Assembly (NCBI RefSeq): GCF_024713945.1
Contig: NC_134684.1
Location: 4,099,001 to 4,163,000 of the forward strand
DNA length: 64,000 bases
Reading direction: 5' to 3'
DNA from: Dermatophagoides farinae
Taxonomy: Eukaryota > Arthropoda > Arachnida > Sarcoptiformes > Pyroglyphidae
Position numbers and translations under genes: made by a program. The notes beneath the pieces are model-generated. The model was not told the origin of the DNA. It made no database searches and saw nothing but the letters and a program-made list of their open reading frames with translations. Positions 52,665 to 64,000 of this stretch are shown here, piece after piece. Each line of letters begins with the position of its first letter. Within the stretch, counting starts at the first letter, position 1.

Positions 52665-54349
52665 TCATGTCGGCTTCAGTGATAGATACATTTTGCCTTT
52701 TATATTCTGTATCTCCGGATTAATTTTCCGTAAAATTTCGGCCAATAAATCCGTTAATTTTTCTTTACGTGCTGTTTTATTCTTAAATTTCTGTACTAAA
52801 TCGGCAGCGGTCATTGGTTTTCGTATTAGATATCGACGTACGGCCTCTTCGGTAATACCACTGTCATGTTTGACTTTCATTTTCTTTGCCATTGAATGTT
52901 CATTGGCCATTGGATTTTCCAGTTTATGTTTGAATTTCAAACCATTGGATTTATTATTTGATGAATTATTATCTTTATTGGGTGATGATGTTGATTGGCT
53001 ACTGGAATCTTGTTCCAATTTTCTTTTATTTCCTGCAGATAATTCTGTTGATTTCGAATCATCAACTGGTGTCGACATCGATGATGATTTGTTAAGATTC
53101 TTGCTTGGCTGTATCAATAAAGCCGATTTGGGTTCTTCTATATCGGAATTTTCTGAATCAAAATCCGATTCAGATGATGAATCATTGCCACCCGTTTTCT
53201 TTTCCAATTTATTCGATTTCAATTTATCCGAATCGATAGATTTATTTGCATCTTCATTCTGTTCCTGATTTTCATATTTATTCGCACCTTCCTCTTCTTC
53301 ATCTTCTTCAGAGACGACAAGATCACGTAATGCCGATTCATCTGCCACACCTTTAAGGCCAACTTTTTCTTCTTCCGATTCGGAGCTGCTAGATTCATCG
53401 GACATATAATCAACTTCTTTATCATCATAATCCCCTTCATCACTATCTTCTAATGGTTCTTCTTCATCAGAATCTTCTTTCTTGATTTTTCGTTTATCTT
53501 TCTTGCCCTTATCTTTTCGTGATTTTCGCTGTTTCGTATCCTCATCACTATCATCATTGCCATCGCCACTGAAATTATCATCATCATTTTCGGACATATC
53601 ATACCAATCATCCATATCGGATACTTTGAATTCTTTTTTCATTTTACGTTGTGATTTTTTACTTGAATCATCTTTATCCCCTTCTTTTGTTTTAGCCATA
53701 TTTCTAAGTTGAAAAAAATTTAATATTTGATCACGTTTAATGAATTTTTCTTCCGCTTCTTCAGCCGATAAAGCTTTATATCGTTGAAATGGTGTAAAAT
53801 TATACCATTCATTAACGGGAAAGGCTTCAAACATTCCATCTGAAGCTTGGAAAAATACATAATATGATGCATTTTCGGTGACACCACCTTCACGAATACC
53901 ACGATATCTGTTTTAAAAAATATAAATAAATCAGTTTGAATTTATTTCGAAAATACTTGGAATAAATTAGCTACTTTTTTCCATGTTTTCCACCGACTTT
54001 TAAAATCCATGGTGAATTATTCTGTTTATTTTTTCGTCTCTCAAATTTACGCCGTCTTGCTTCTTCTTTTTCTTTGCGTCCGAATTCCGAGCCAGCACCG
54101 AATTCTGGTAGCTCTTCTTCTTGTTGTTCTTTGATCTCTTTGAACATGATTTCACGTTCAAGTTTACAATTTTTTAATTTAGTTACATCAACATTTAAAG
54201 CTGAACTAAAACGCATCACATGAAATTGTTTTTTTGTGTCGCTATAAATTTTGCATTTGTGAAAAATTATAATTAATAGATATTTGGATATTTTAAACGA
54301 TCACTTACCTTGGTACCCGAACAATATATTCCTTTTGATCTGACGACAT
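52665..54349 (-). CDS. GTF2F1: General transcription factor IIF subunit 1 (RAP74)
   Basis: Three exons (54349-54309, 54241-53975, 53907-52665) give 516 aa (human 517). The N-terminal dimerisation domain with RAP30 spans about 1-165 (KEYIVRVP, EFGAGSEFGRKEKEEARRRK, SPWILKVGGKHGKKYRG, YYVFFQASDGMFEAFPVNEW, FIKRDQILNFF). The middle is a long acidic/Ser/Lys-rich linker. The C-terminal winged helix (about 450-516, SGITEEAVRRYLIRKPMTAA ... KGKMYLSLKPT) binds FCP1. TFIIF accompanies RNA polymerase II in initiation and elongation. The exon 2 donor is weak (GTAGCT), but the frame closes exactly at KK-YRGIREGG. Confidence 0.95.
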
Positions 54350-54579
54350 TTTTGGAAATGGCAAATTATCGGATAAAGATCAGATTTGAGATGAAATTTG
54401 AATGGCTGACAATTTCAATAATAATATCATTTATGATAGGCCACACACTCAAACAAAAAAAACTTTTTTTTTCACAAAAGCGGCATAAGATATTCATAAA
54501 CGACGTTTTTCAATAAAAAAAAAGCCGTTGAATCGAGCGCCAAATCACATTGTATTATGATTGAATCTTCAAAACAAGA
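54350..54579. promoter_or_regulatory. Bidirectional promoter GTF2F1 / orphan 157-aa gene
   Basis: A 230-bp divergent interval. It contains T/A runs and GAGCGCCAAATC near 54535. No core element was assigned. Confidence 0.55.
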
Positions 54580-55053
54580 ATGGATGAAGATTTGAAAAAA
54601 CGTGTTCAAGCATTATGTCGTCAACCACCAAAACCGATTGATAATGGCGATGATGAGGATGATGATGATCTTGATACTTTAACCGATTGGCCTTTATTAA
54701 ATAATTGGCTTCAAACAATGCAAGAATTCAATGTCATAATTCCAAAGCTACAACAGAATATTCAATCCCAAGAAATGGACGTAACATTTAATATTTCAGT
54801 GTTATCATTCCTTAATGATAGTTTAGATCGTTCAATCAAAACATCGTCTAATGCTACTTCTATTACGGATAAATATTTTTCTATGGATCGTGATTTTCAT
54901 ACTATTGCTGGAATTGTTGAAGATTTGAAAAATTTTGATCATAAACGTTTACAACAGATCCTGGATAATGATGAGAAACTAGTGTTTGAAAGATTAACGA
55001 AAAAACTTGAAACATATTTGGATAAATTGAATATGAAATACAAACGATTATAA
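54580..55053 (+). CDS. Orphan 157-aa helical protein
   Basis: Single exon. The N-terminus is charged (MDEDLKKRVQALCRQPPKP), then an acidic run (DDEDDDDLD), then mostly amphipathic helix: LLNNWLQTMQEFNVIIPKLQ and RLTKKLETYLDKLNMKYKRL at the end. There is no TM segment or signal peptide. The layout looks like a small coiled-coil/helical-bundle subunit of a larger complex, but I do not recognise the family. Codon use and lack of low complexity support a real gene. Poly(A) signal at 55102-55107. Divergent from GTF2F1, convergent with the alpha-arrestin. Confidence 0.8.
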   Translation: MDEDLKKRVQALCRQPPKPIDNGDDEDDDDLDTLTDWPLLNNWLQTMQEFNVIIPKLQQNIQSQEMDVTFNISVLSFLNDSLDRSIKTSSNATSITDKYFSMDRDFHTIAGIVEDLKNFDHKRLQQILDNDEKLVFERLTKKLETYLDKLNMKYKRL

Positions 55054-55264
55054 TTGATATTTCTTTCATAAAAAAAAAAATTTTAATTAAATTTGATTTA
55101 TAATAAACATGTGATATGAATGAATGAATGAATGAACAAAATGAATCTGATTTTATTTGCACAATGAAAATGAAAAATGAAATCTAAACAACAACAATCA
55201 GGAGGGATTATTGATTTGATTGACTTTTCATCATCATCACCATCATCATCATCAAAATCAAAAA
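55054..55264. terminator. Tail-to-tail 3' ends, orphan gene / alpha-arrestin
   Basis: AATAAA at 55102-55107 (plus) and TTTATT at 55152-55157 (minus) are about 45 bp apart. A (GAAT)n-like run lies near 55119-55134 and a (CAT)n run near 55230-55253. Confidence 0.6.
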
Positions 55265-57200
55265 TCAACAATGACGACTTGGTCCAGGATCACCACAATT
55301 TTTTGTAAGCTCATTATTGATGGATTGCTGTCTTTGTTTGGTCAACGTTGATGATTCTGATTGATTCCGTTGATGATGATGTTGATGGGCATAATGTTGT
55401 TGTTGTTGTTGTTGATGATGATGATGATGATGGTGTATGTGCGAACTAGGCGTTTCTGATTTAGTTCCTTTTGATATTGTGGGCGGCTGTTGCTGTTGTT
55501 GCGGCTGTGTTGATTGTGATTGATGAGAAGTAGATTTTCGAACACAAACATAAACAGGACGATAAAGAACAATGGTTTCACCTTCTTCCATGCCCAATGA
55601 TCCATCATATACTTGACCTAATTGAAATTCTGGTCCAATATATTGGCCACCTTCAACATGATCACAGCATACATCTATTTTAATTTGATTAAATAACTAT
55701 AGCATTGACATTATCATGTTAAAAAATGACATTTCATCATTACCGTAGTCAATGATGGGCTGTTTATTTGAATTCGGTATCCTAAACGGACATGTAGCAA
55801 TGGTCAATGGAAAATTAAGATGTAAGTCATCATTGGATTTTTCCATTTCGATCCAAACCTCATGTAATAAATATGAATGATGAACTAGAATTTATTCGTT
55901 TCAAATTGATAAATAAACTTACAGTTAGGATATAATATATTTGCAATAATTTACAGATATTCAACAATGTAGGTGGCATTACCGGTACCACTAGACTATC
56001 GGTACTGTCGAAACGAAATTTTTGCGATGGCTGTACATCTTCACCCAGATATTCAAGCACGGTATGTGTTAATTCTTTACTTAGGCCCAAAACACCACGT
56101 TCGATGGAAAAATTTACATGCTAAAATTTAAATGTTTGAAATCAATCAATTCAGAGTAACCAGAGAAAAAAAAATCACCGATTCCGTTTTTCACAACGTA
56201 AATTGGAAACAAATTTTTTGCATGTTTATTCCACCAACCTGAACTAATTTCAATCTTAGACGAACAATTTCTTCGCTTTGATTATCAATTTCAGCTTTAA
56301 GACGTATACTTTCGCCACAACAATAACCGGAACGTTCCAAATAGGCTTTAAGGCTAACTATACCATGACGACAACAAAGGCAACAAATTGAACGTCTATC
56401 ACGGCCAACAAGTGGTTTCTATTGATGGATAGAATAAAAAACAATGGTAAAAAAGTTGAGAGAAAACATCATCAACAACATTTACCAGATATTGTTCATC
56501 CATACAATCGATATGTGGTCCAATGATTGTGAAATATTTCATTCCTTGAGGCGGTGATGCATACGGTATATCGATGGTTACCTTTATATAATAACGTATT
56601 TGACATGGTTTTGATTCAAAACTACACGGTAGACAACTTTCCGGTAATTGAAATTTAAATGGAAATGAATGTTGGCCTCGGGTTAGTATACCGGTTTCAC
56701 CGTCTGTAATGAATGATACGAATGATGTAAAATTCCGACAATCAACGATTAAACAAAAATAAACAAAACAAACTGAATAATTATGAATAGTTACCTTTAC
56801 CCCATATGCTACAACGATCATCAATGAATATTTGATCATCCTTAACGGTTCGACGATCACCACTAACAATTACTTTCCATTCTGCTTGTGCTTTGCCCCG
56901 TAATATCACTCGTATGGCTGATTATTCATTTATTTGTGATGAGAAAATGAAAAAAAAATCAGAATACATTAAATCAATATATCGCTGATGATGATGTTAC
57001 GGATTTATGCTCAATTAATTAATCATTAAATAAATGGAAAAAATGTGCAAGTAATTAAACAATGTATTGTTGAAAACAAGAAACAAACCTTTTAATTTGA
57101 AATTCTCCATTGTATTCAATATAACATGTCCGGCCAAGCATTCACCCGGATAATACATTTCTTTCTCCAAACGAATATCAAATTGTCGTATGTAATCCAT
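55265..57200 (-). CDS. ARRDC: Alpha-arrestin (arrestin domain-containing protein)
   Basis: Seven exons (57200-57089, 56917-56795, 56703-56486, 56418-56239, 56120-55923, 55858-55744, 55674-55265) give 451 aa. The arrestin-N domain (about 5-155) shows FDIRLEKEMYYPGECLAGHV, AIRVILRGKAQAEWKV and GILTRGQHSFPFKFQLPESC. The arrestin-C domain (about 160-355) shows YLERSGYCCGESIRLKAEID and PFRIPNSNKQPI. This is the ARRDC1-5/TXNIP fold, adaptors that bring NEDD4-type ubiquitin ligases to membrane proteins. The C-terminal tail is Gln/His low complexity, and I see no PPxY motif. The last intron boundaries and the acceptor of exon 6 (GAG) are less typical, but all phases close. First exon starts MDYIRQFDIRL. 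Confidence 0.92.
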
Positions 57201-59279
57201 TTTGTTTAAGTTTTTTTATTTCTATTTTATTTCTCTGCAGTAGTTATGGATGATAGAATGTTGGCATCCAACGGTCCATAAATGACAACAATAGACATGG
57301 ACACATAGAAAATGTAGAATGGTCAGAATTGATGTTGACAAACACAAATCACTCGCACAAACAGAGAAGACACAAAATGATTTTATCGTTGCTTGTTTAT
57401 GTCTAAAAATGTGCCGAATCAATCACAATGACAATGAAAAGATGGTAAAAGCAATTTTATGACAAATAAATCAATGTTATCTGAACAAAATATCGGACAT
57501 TAATTTTTGGCAATAATAATAATGTGCTGTGCGTGTGTTGGCGGAAGTCATTACCAGCGATGATGATGATGGTGATGATGATGATGATAAAAATAATGAT
57601 TATATGGCAAATGAAACGATAATGACCAGGAATAAAAATAAGAAAAATGAATTTTTTTTTTCTTCCTTGAATCAATTCTGTTGAATTTTTTATTCTTATT
57701 CGATTGTCATTCTCATGAAATTTTTTATCGTTCTGATTATGGTCCAATCCAGTTTGAATGTTAACAGGGGAGGAAAGGAAAATAACTCATATGTAACCCG
57801 CGTCGCCCTTATCAAAAAAAAAATAGAGGATTGTGATATATCGATCCGTTTTGAAGATACATACAATGTGGCCTGATTGATTTGTTAGTTGAGAACAAAG
57901 AAAAAAAAGCGAAACGATCGATCGTCAAGAATTCTTTTGGTTTTGTCGAGAATTTTTTTTTTGTTGCCTTCAACCACTAATTCTTAGCGTTTTTCGTTTG
58001 TTGTTGTTGTTGTTTTTTTTCTGCAAAGAACAACAATTTTGACAGGATACACACATAGGATATTAATATTATCCTTGATTCATATATGCAATGTACCAGC
58101 AGCAGCAGCAGTCAATTCGGTTCCAAATATGCATATGTTTTTTGGGCTGCTAATTGAGATTGCCTGTAGTTCAATAAATGTATGCATGGCGTTTTTTTTT
58201 CTCATACATACACTCAGTTTCGTTTCAAAAAAAGGCTACAAGCTGCTGGCATTTTTTCTTCTTCTTCTTCTTCTTTCAGATGGCTGCTATGTTTGTATTG
58301 TCGTTTTTTTTTCACTCCTATTTCATTTTCTTCTGATAACGATGAAGAACAAAAGAAAAAAAAATCAGATCCAAACACAGCAACGAATATAGAAGAAAAG
58401 GGACCATTAAGGTATATCACTCATGAATCGATCATTTTTCATTTCTGATGAACACAAAAAAAAGTTTGATTAATTCAAGTTTTTAGTTTTTAGTTGTTGT
58501 TGTTGTTGATAACATCACATTTGATGATTATGATGGAAATAACCAAATACACACGAAGCGCAAACTCAAAAATCAGGTGAATGAAAACAGAAAAGTTAAT
58601 CAGAAAACAAAATAAAATCAGCACATCAACTTTTGAATAATTTTACATCAACAATAATTCACAAATTCCAATGATTGGCAATCGGCCATATGTACACAAC
58701 GAGACACACAACATGATGTTTGAAAAAATTCACAAGATTTGAATCGGTTCGATCTGTATAAACTGAAAATGATGAATTGAATTAAATTTTTTCATCATAA
58801 AACAATAATAATAATAATATATGAAAATATTTTCAAAATAAAGAAAAAAAAATTTGAAAATTTGAAAATCACAAAATTTTAAATGTGTGGAATTTGTGAA
58901 TTCCAAACATTATTCTACACAATGTTTACATTTCACAACACACATAGACGACAAAAGAAAGAATTTGGCTATTCTTTGTGTGATTTGTGTGTGTGTGTGT
59001 GTGTCAAGAATTGATAGAGTTTTTTTTTACCAGGCTCCGTTTTTTTTCTCCACTACATTTCATCCATTTTGTGCTTATTTCAGCACAATGTTTTGTTATT
59101 ATTATTCAATTGAATTCATTCGATCTTGTCATCGTCGTTATCGTGACTATGAAAACAATGAACCGAATTATCTCAATAGCCGAATGAGAGAAAAAAAAAA
59201 CGGGAATCCTCGAATCGAATCGAATTGAATTGATTCAAGCTAATAAACAATGGATGATGATGGTATTGTATTGTATTGT

Positions 59280-59304
59280 ATGTGTGTGTGTGTGTGTGTG
59301 TGTG
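59280..59304. repeat. (GT)n microsatellite
   Basis: About twelve GT units; a (CA)n array lies about 140 bp downstream. Confidence 0.85.
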
Positions 59305-62300
59305 ATATTCAATATCATAAACCGGTGAGAAAAAGAAATAACAACAAAAACAAACAAACATTAACAATGATGATATCTAAATATAGAATCTATATATGTG
59401 AGGGTGGTGTTGATTCTTTACTTGATTTTCCTGTCTTTTTAACACACACACACACACACAAACACAAACATAGGATTGATAATTGGCCAATTAACACACA
59501 CATACATACACAATGATAGTTTTCATGTCTTCTTCACTTCAGTAAACATGATGATGATTACGGAATCTTTCTCGTTCGAGGACATTTTTTGTTTCATTGA
59601 TATTGTTTGTTAATTTGATTTGGTAGTAGTGTTTTTTTTTGGTACAGTTGTAGTTGTAACTGAGGTTCTCGAACCATCGTACAGAATTCATTTTTTTTTA
59701 TTATATCAACGAAAAAGTTTATAAAAAAAAATGTCCACACTAGGTTAAAGTTTGGAATCTTTTCATTTTTCAATGCATCTACACGATCAAATTACAGATT
59801 TGCAAATAATGAATCCAGATCGTTTCTGCTGAACGGAAATATTATTAGATTGATGATTAATGGATTCGGATAATCAATATCTAACATGTGACAAGTGTTG
59901 AGAAAATGCAATCAGAAATATAATTCAATATGTATTCGACATTAAAGTTCAAAAGATCATCATGATGATCATATTTCAATTCATTGAAAAAAAAACTCAA
60001 AGAGAATTATAATGATCATCATCATCATAATACATATTACATCCATCCGGTGTTTTCACTGTCATTTTCATGGCAATTATGATCATTTTAATGTCAGATT
60101 TAATGATTTCTGTTTTACACAACAAGACTCCTTACATCATCAACATCATCATCATAATAATATCTGTATTCATCAATGAATGATAATTGAGGTTGGTCGG
60201 GTTAATGGCTTTTGTTTATCAACTGTTCATCATTTACAATAAGCAAAGGATGTTCATTTTTATGAAGCAATTAGTAATGCCATCCACATACATACATAAT
60301 AAATAAAATGGAATGCCATCCACAAAAATTCTATCCACGATATATTTTTTTTTCTTGCAATGTAAAATAACTTTAATTGACGGGTCGTCATTTAATTTTA
60401 ATCCTCATTATTATTATTATTACAATGGCGACAAGTAGTTTACGAAATTTTTCATCGTTGATAGATGTTGTGAAACGAGAAAAAAAAACATTTATTTTGT
60501 TTTTCAAAAACAAAAACAAAACCAAAAATTTGACAAAAATCAAACAACAAACATTTTGTTTGCCACTATTTTCATCAATGTGACAATCACGTCGAATGAA
60601 TTTTGCCTCATAACAAAAAATCATCATCAAAAAAAAAATTAAAAGTAAAATTCATTTGATCGGAAAGAAAAACAATTACACTGAATAAGTGAAAAATAGC
60701 TTCAAACCAAAAGTTTCACACACACTTACACACACACACGGCAGAAATTTTTTTTTTCTTCTACACTTCAAATGCTGTTGTTTCATCGGAATTATTTGAA
60801 TTTCCATTGAATATTACGACAGCTTTTTTTTATCGAAATCACAATTGAAAGTTTTGTTTTTCACAAAATATGAATGTGATTGGAATTTGAGAATCATCAT
60901 TTCGTTTATGCATGTTTTTTTTATAGAATTTAAAATTGCAAAGAAAAAAATCACATGACACACACACACATGAAATTGAATTGCAAAATTGAAAAAAAAA
61001 ATTTCTGACAAAAAAAATCCGTAATTGTTGTTGGACGATGGAGAACGGAAATCGATTACCACTTTTTTGATGTGGGAACAAAGCGATTATGGATAGATGG
61101 AATTTTTTCGGTTCAAGATGAAAAAACCTGAAATCAAATCAAACATACCACTGCACACGATACCGCGATTCTTCCATTCAACAACGACGACTGAGCATCA
61201 ATGATCATTGCTAAAACTTCTGCTATTCTGACGATGTAGAAATCGAACAAACAAACAATGACGCCATAGACGACGACAACGATGATGATGATGATGACGA
61301 TAGCAATGACGATCCAACAACAAGCAGCAGCAGAAGCAGCAAAAGCCAGAAAACTACTCACAAATACACTTTAAACAACAACAACAACAACAACAACCAG
61401 AAACAAGCATCAAGAATATTCCTATACAGTGATGGAACTTTTTATATATTTTTTTTGGAATCGAATCCCATTCAAACTTCTACAAATGAAAGAAAATTCC
61501 TTGAAATAGAATAAAACTCAAACACAAAACGAAGTGGTGGTCGGTAGTGGTGATCCATCTATCCATCTAGCTAGCCAGCCAGATTCTTCTTCGATTCTTT
61601 ATACTTTGGCCACAGAAAAAAAAGACCAATTCAAATTCATTGTTTCTAGCCTATATTATATTCAATAATTCTGTATTTTTCACTTTCTAACTGCTTTTTA
61701 TGAGTTGCTACTCATGTGAAAAGCCATCATCATCATCATCATTCAATTCAATCTAATTCATTGTTCCATTTTGGCGCCATATTGTAGTTATTCATTCATT
61801 CAGTTAGTGCTGTTGGTTTGACACGATCTATATTGGATATAGGAGTTTTGTTCGTTTTTTGTTTCACTCTCTTTCTATACTTCTGATACCCGTTCTTTGT
61901 GCATGTATGTGTGTGTATGTATGTGTTTGTTATATATATTATTTTCTGATGTTAAAATAATGATGTTGTTTACGAATTAGGAATGATGATGATGATGATG
62001 ATTATGATGATAAAGATTTTTGCCGCATCAATTGATCGAATAATGTGTATGTGTGTGTGTGTGTGTGTGTCAGTGGAAAGTAATTATGATCCATTGGATT
62101 TTTAAACTATTTTTTTCAGATTTTTGCATCATCCAATGACTGTTATTTATTTCAAATTATAAATTCTGATTCTGGTCGAGAATCAAGAATCAAAATTATT
62201 GGATGAAAAACAAATTCTGATGATTAAAAGTACTTGTAATTGCCAAAAACAAGAGCATAATTATTAATTTTTTTTTTTGCTTCGAAATGCTATTACGGAA

Positions 62301-62615
62301 TCGTTTCGTTTTTCGATTAGAAAGCTTGCTAGTTTTTTTTCCGTTCAATTTATCATTATCCATTGCTTTCTCGATCTAAATTTCTTTCTATATATAAGAT
62401 ACACATTGCCATTGTCTATAGTAAAACGAAAAAGAAAAATGAAAAGAATGACTTAAAATAACTCATTTGAAATAGCTTTTATATATGAAATTCTATGTTG
62501 GAAATATATCGACAACCAACTAATCATTCAGCTAGGGATTTATATATTTCAGGCAGCCAAAATGAGCTACACAAATCGAATGAGACATAATGAAAAGTTC
62601 TTAAGAATTTCAAGC

Positions 62616-62636
62616 AAAAAAAAAAAAAAAAAAAAA
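62616..62636. repeat. Poly(A) tract, 21 bases
   Basis: Uninterrupted A21. No target-site duplication or element body was recognised upstream. Confidence 0.9.
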
Positions 62637-63230
62637 CACCCCGAATTCAATTTTTTCAATTCCATTGGTAGACTTAATGAATGAAATGTTGAAAATACAG
62701 TGAGCCCATTAAGTGAATTCTTTTGTATTTTGTGAATGACATATGAATGAATTTATTCCAAGACAATCAAATGAATAACTTGAATAAATGAATCAAATGG
62801 AAATTTCATTGTGGTTTCTCTTTCATCATTGCATTTATCATGTCCATAGAATTTCGTGTTATGAACTTTTTAAATTTAAAAGTTAAAGTTTCATTCATAT
62901 GAATTCAGAAACTTTGAAATCAAAATCATGAATAACTATAAACAAAAAGACAGAATGAATAACTTTTAACATATCTGAATTGGGTAACTTTTGAATGATG
63001 AATTCATTTTTCATAAACAACAAAACAGTGGCTATATGGTAATAGAAAAAAAAGGAAATAAAAACCAGGCCATTTTAATCAGTGAAAACATTCAGCTCAC
63101 CATCAACATCCGATACATAACGTAAATAAACTGAACCGAAACATTACGTTGTCCCGTACACAAAAAGCTTTCTTTTCTTTTCATTGTATATAACCGTATG
63201 GAAAAAAAGTTAAACAAATGTTAATATAGC

Positions 63231-63254
63231 AAAAAAAAAAAAAAAAAAAAAAAA
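63231..63254. repeat. Poly(A) tract, 24 bases
   Basis: Uninterrupted A24, the longest homopolymer noticed in the window. No adjacent SINE/LINE body recognised. Confidence 0.9.
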
Positions 63255-64000
63255 GTTATGGACAGAAAAATTTTTATTAAAATGATTTTTTTTTCTCTCT
63301 CATATTTGAAATTCATTCAAGGGGTGGTGTGTGATATTTTTATTTTTTCGACGAAAAAATTGGTGAATTTCTGGTTTCTGGTTTATTCACCAATAGCAGC
63401 AACGGTCTATATCCTTTTCAAAAAAATATGACTGGTTTTCATTTTGTTTGGGCACATTTCTCATAATTGGCTTTATAAGTACAATGGCATGGAATGAATG
63501 AAATATTCAATTCAATAATAATTTATGAGCTATCGGTGTGGATGCTAAAATTGCTACTATTCATTTATTATTCCTTATACTGTATTGTTGTATATATGTT
63601 GCATACCATCATTTTCCATCATCATCATCATCTTCAACAACAACAACAAAAAAATATTGTCTACAGTTACCTAACAGAATGGAAAGAAAAAGTCGGTTAT
63701 TTTATTCTTTTTTTTTCTTGTAACAAACACACAAGTCATTATATCATCAACTATTGATATAGACCATAGATGAATATGGATGAATTCTGTTGAAACATTA
63801 ACGGAAAACAACAATAACGATAACGATAACGATGTACAATGTCGAGTACAATACACATTACGCACATTACGCACATACAAATACAGAAGACTGAAAAAGT
63901 AAAAATTTATTTTTGTACTATATGAATTTGAATTGTCATGGTGGACATTATCATCATAATCATTCAACGATAATCAATACACATGTATGCACCGGGAAAA

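Larger units (their letters stand above)
57201..64000. other. Repeat-rich region without a supported gene
   Basis: 6.8 kb upstream of the alpha-arrestin. Open frames are short and dominated by repeats. A minus-strand hydrophobic 75-codon frame (61361-61134) ends beside a consensus GTATGTTT donor and could be a 5' leader exon of the arrestin gene, but codons over its (ATC)n part are simple repeat. Features include (GT)n at 59280-59304 and 62044-62070, (CA)n near 59442-59460, poly(A) 21 and 24 bases long, and GGCGCC at 61773-61778. Confidence 0.55.

Noticed and set aside
58039-58448. Plus-strand frames of 88-117 codons with hydrophobic parts
   Set aside because: Built mainly from (TTC)n and T runs; no ATG context, donor or recognisable domain.
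61134-61361. Minus-strand hydrophobic 75-codon frame resembling a membrane protein
   Set aside because: Its core is (ATC)n/(GTC)n repeat giving Ile/Val runs. A downstream donor exists, so it may be a leader exon, but coding evidence is too weak.
62616-62636. Poly(A) tail of a retroposed SINE/LINE
   Set aside because: No element body, target-site duplication or second copy was seen beside this tract or the one at 63231.

Overview
This 64-kb window is eukaryotic nuclear DNA. It is strongly AT-rich, with T/A homopolymers every few tens of bases, many (CAT/ATG)n, (CA/GT)n and (CAA)n microsatellites, and GT-AG introns mostly about 50-110 nt long. The protein content (ribosomal proteins, AMPK alpha, KDM4, TFIIF alpha, dymeclin) is animal. 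The short introns, compact gene clusters, AT-rich spacers and poly-Asn/Ser/His/Gln tracts suggest an acariform (astigmatid, dust-mite-like) genome. That taxonomic guess is inference. No bacterial, viral or clear transposon genes were seen.

Layout: 1-5576 has no recognisable gene. 5.6-15.0 kb is a dense block: a four-TM membrane protein (+), dymeclin (-), cap methyltransferase CMTR2 (+), methylcrotonyl-CoA carboxylase beta MCCC2 (+), COX assembly factor COA3 (-) and ribosomal protein RPS11 (+). 15-19 kb is non-coding and leads into a large FNDC3-like gene (+, 19.0-22.9 kb) that keeps only one visible fibronectin III domain. 24.4-34.8 kb holds PAQR4 (-), a full-architecture KDM4 histone demethylase (-, 10 exons), V-ATPase accessory subunit ATP6AP1 (+) and CDC14 phosphatase (+). 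36.1-39.4 kb holds a poorly recognised low-complexity protein (-). 39.4-45.6 kb is a gene desert. 45.7-57.2 kb is a second dense block: a small coiled-coil-like protein with a uORF (+), CUEDC1 (+), AMPK alpha (+), RPL37 (-), a probable mitochondrial protein (+), TFIIF alpha GTF2F1 (-), an orphan 157-aa protein (+) and an alpha-arrestin (-). 57.2-64 kb is repeat-rich and shows no supported gene.

All multi-exon models were built by hand from GT-AG sites. Each one closes in frame across every junction, which is strong internal support. The genes are mostly housekeeping and do not form one pathway. The organisation is head-to-head pairs sharing 190-780 bp promoters (DYM/CMTR2, COA3/RPS11, KDM4/ATP6AP1, RPL37/mitochondrial gene, GTF2F1/orphan) and tail-to-tail pairs 60-280 bp apart. 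In one tail-to-tail pair a single 12-bp palindrome supplies the poly(A) signal for both strands. The most interesting items are the single-FN3 FNDC3 relative, the uORF / small ORF / CUEDC1 arrangement, a competing splice acceptor in KDM4 that would give a demethylase without its readers, the shared poly(A) palindrome, and CTCF/YY1-like sites around RPS11. I found no clearly new molecular system.
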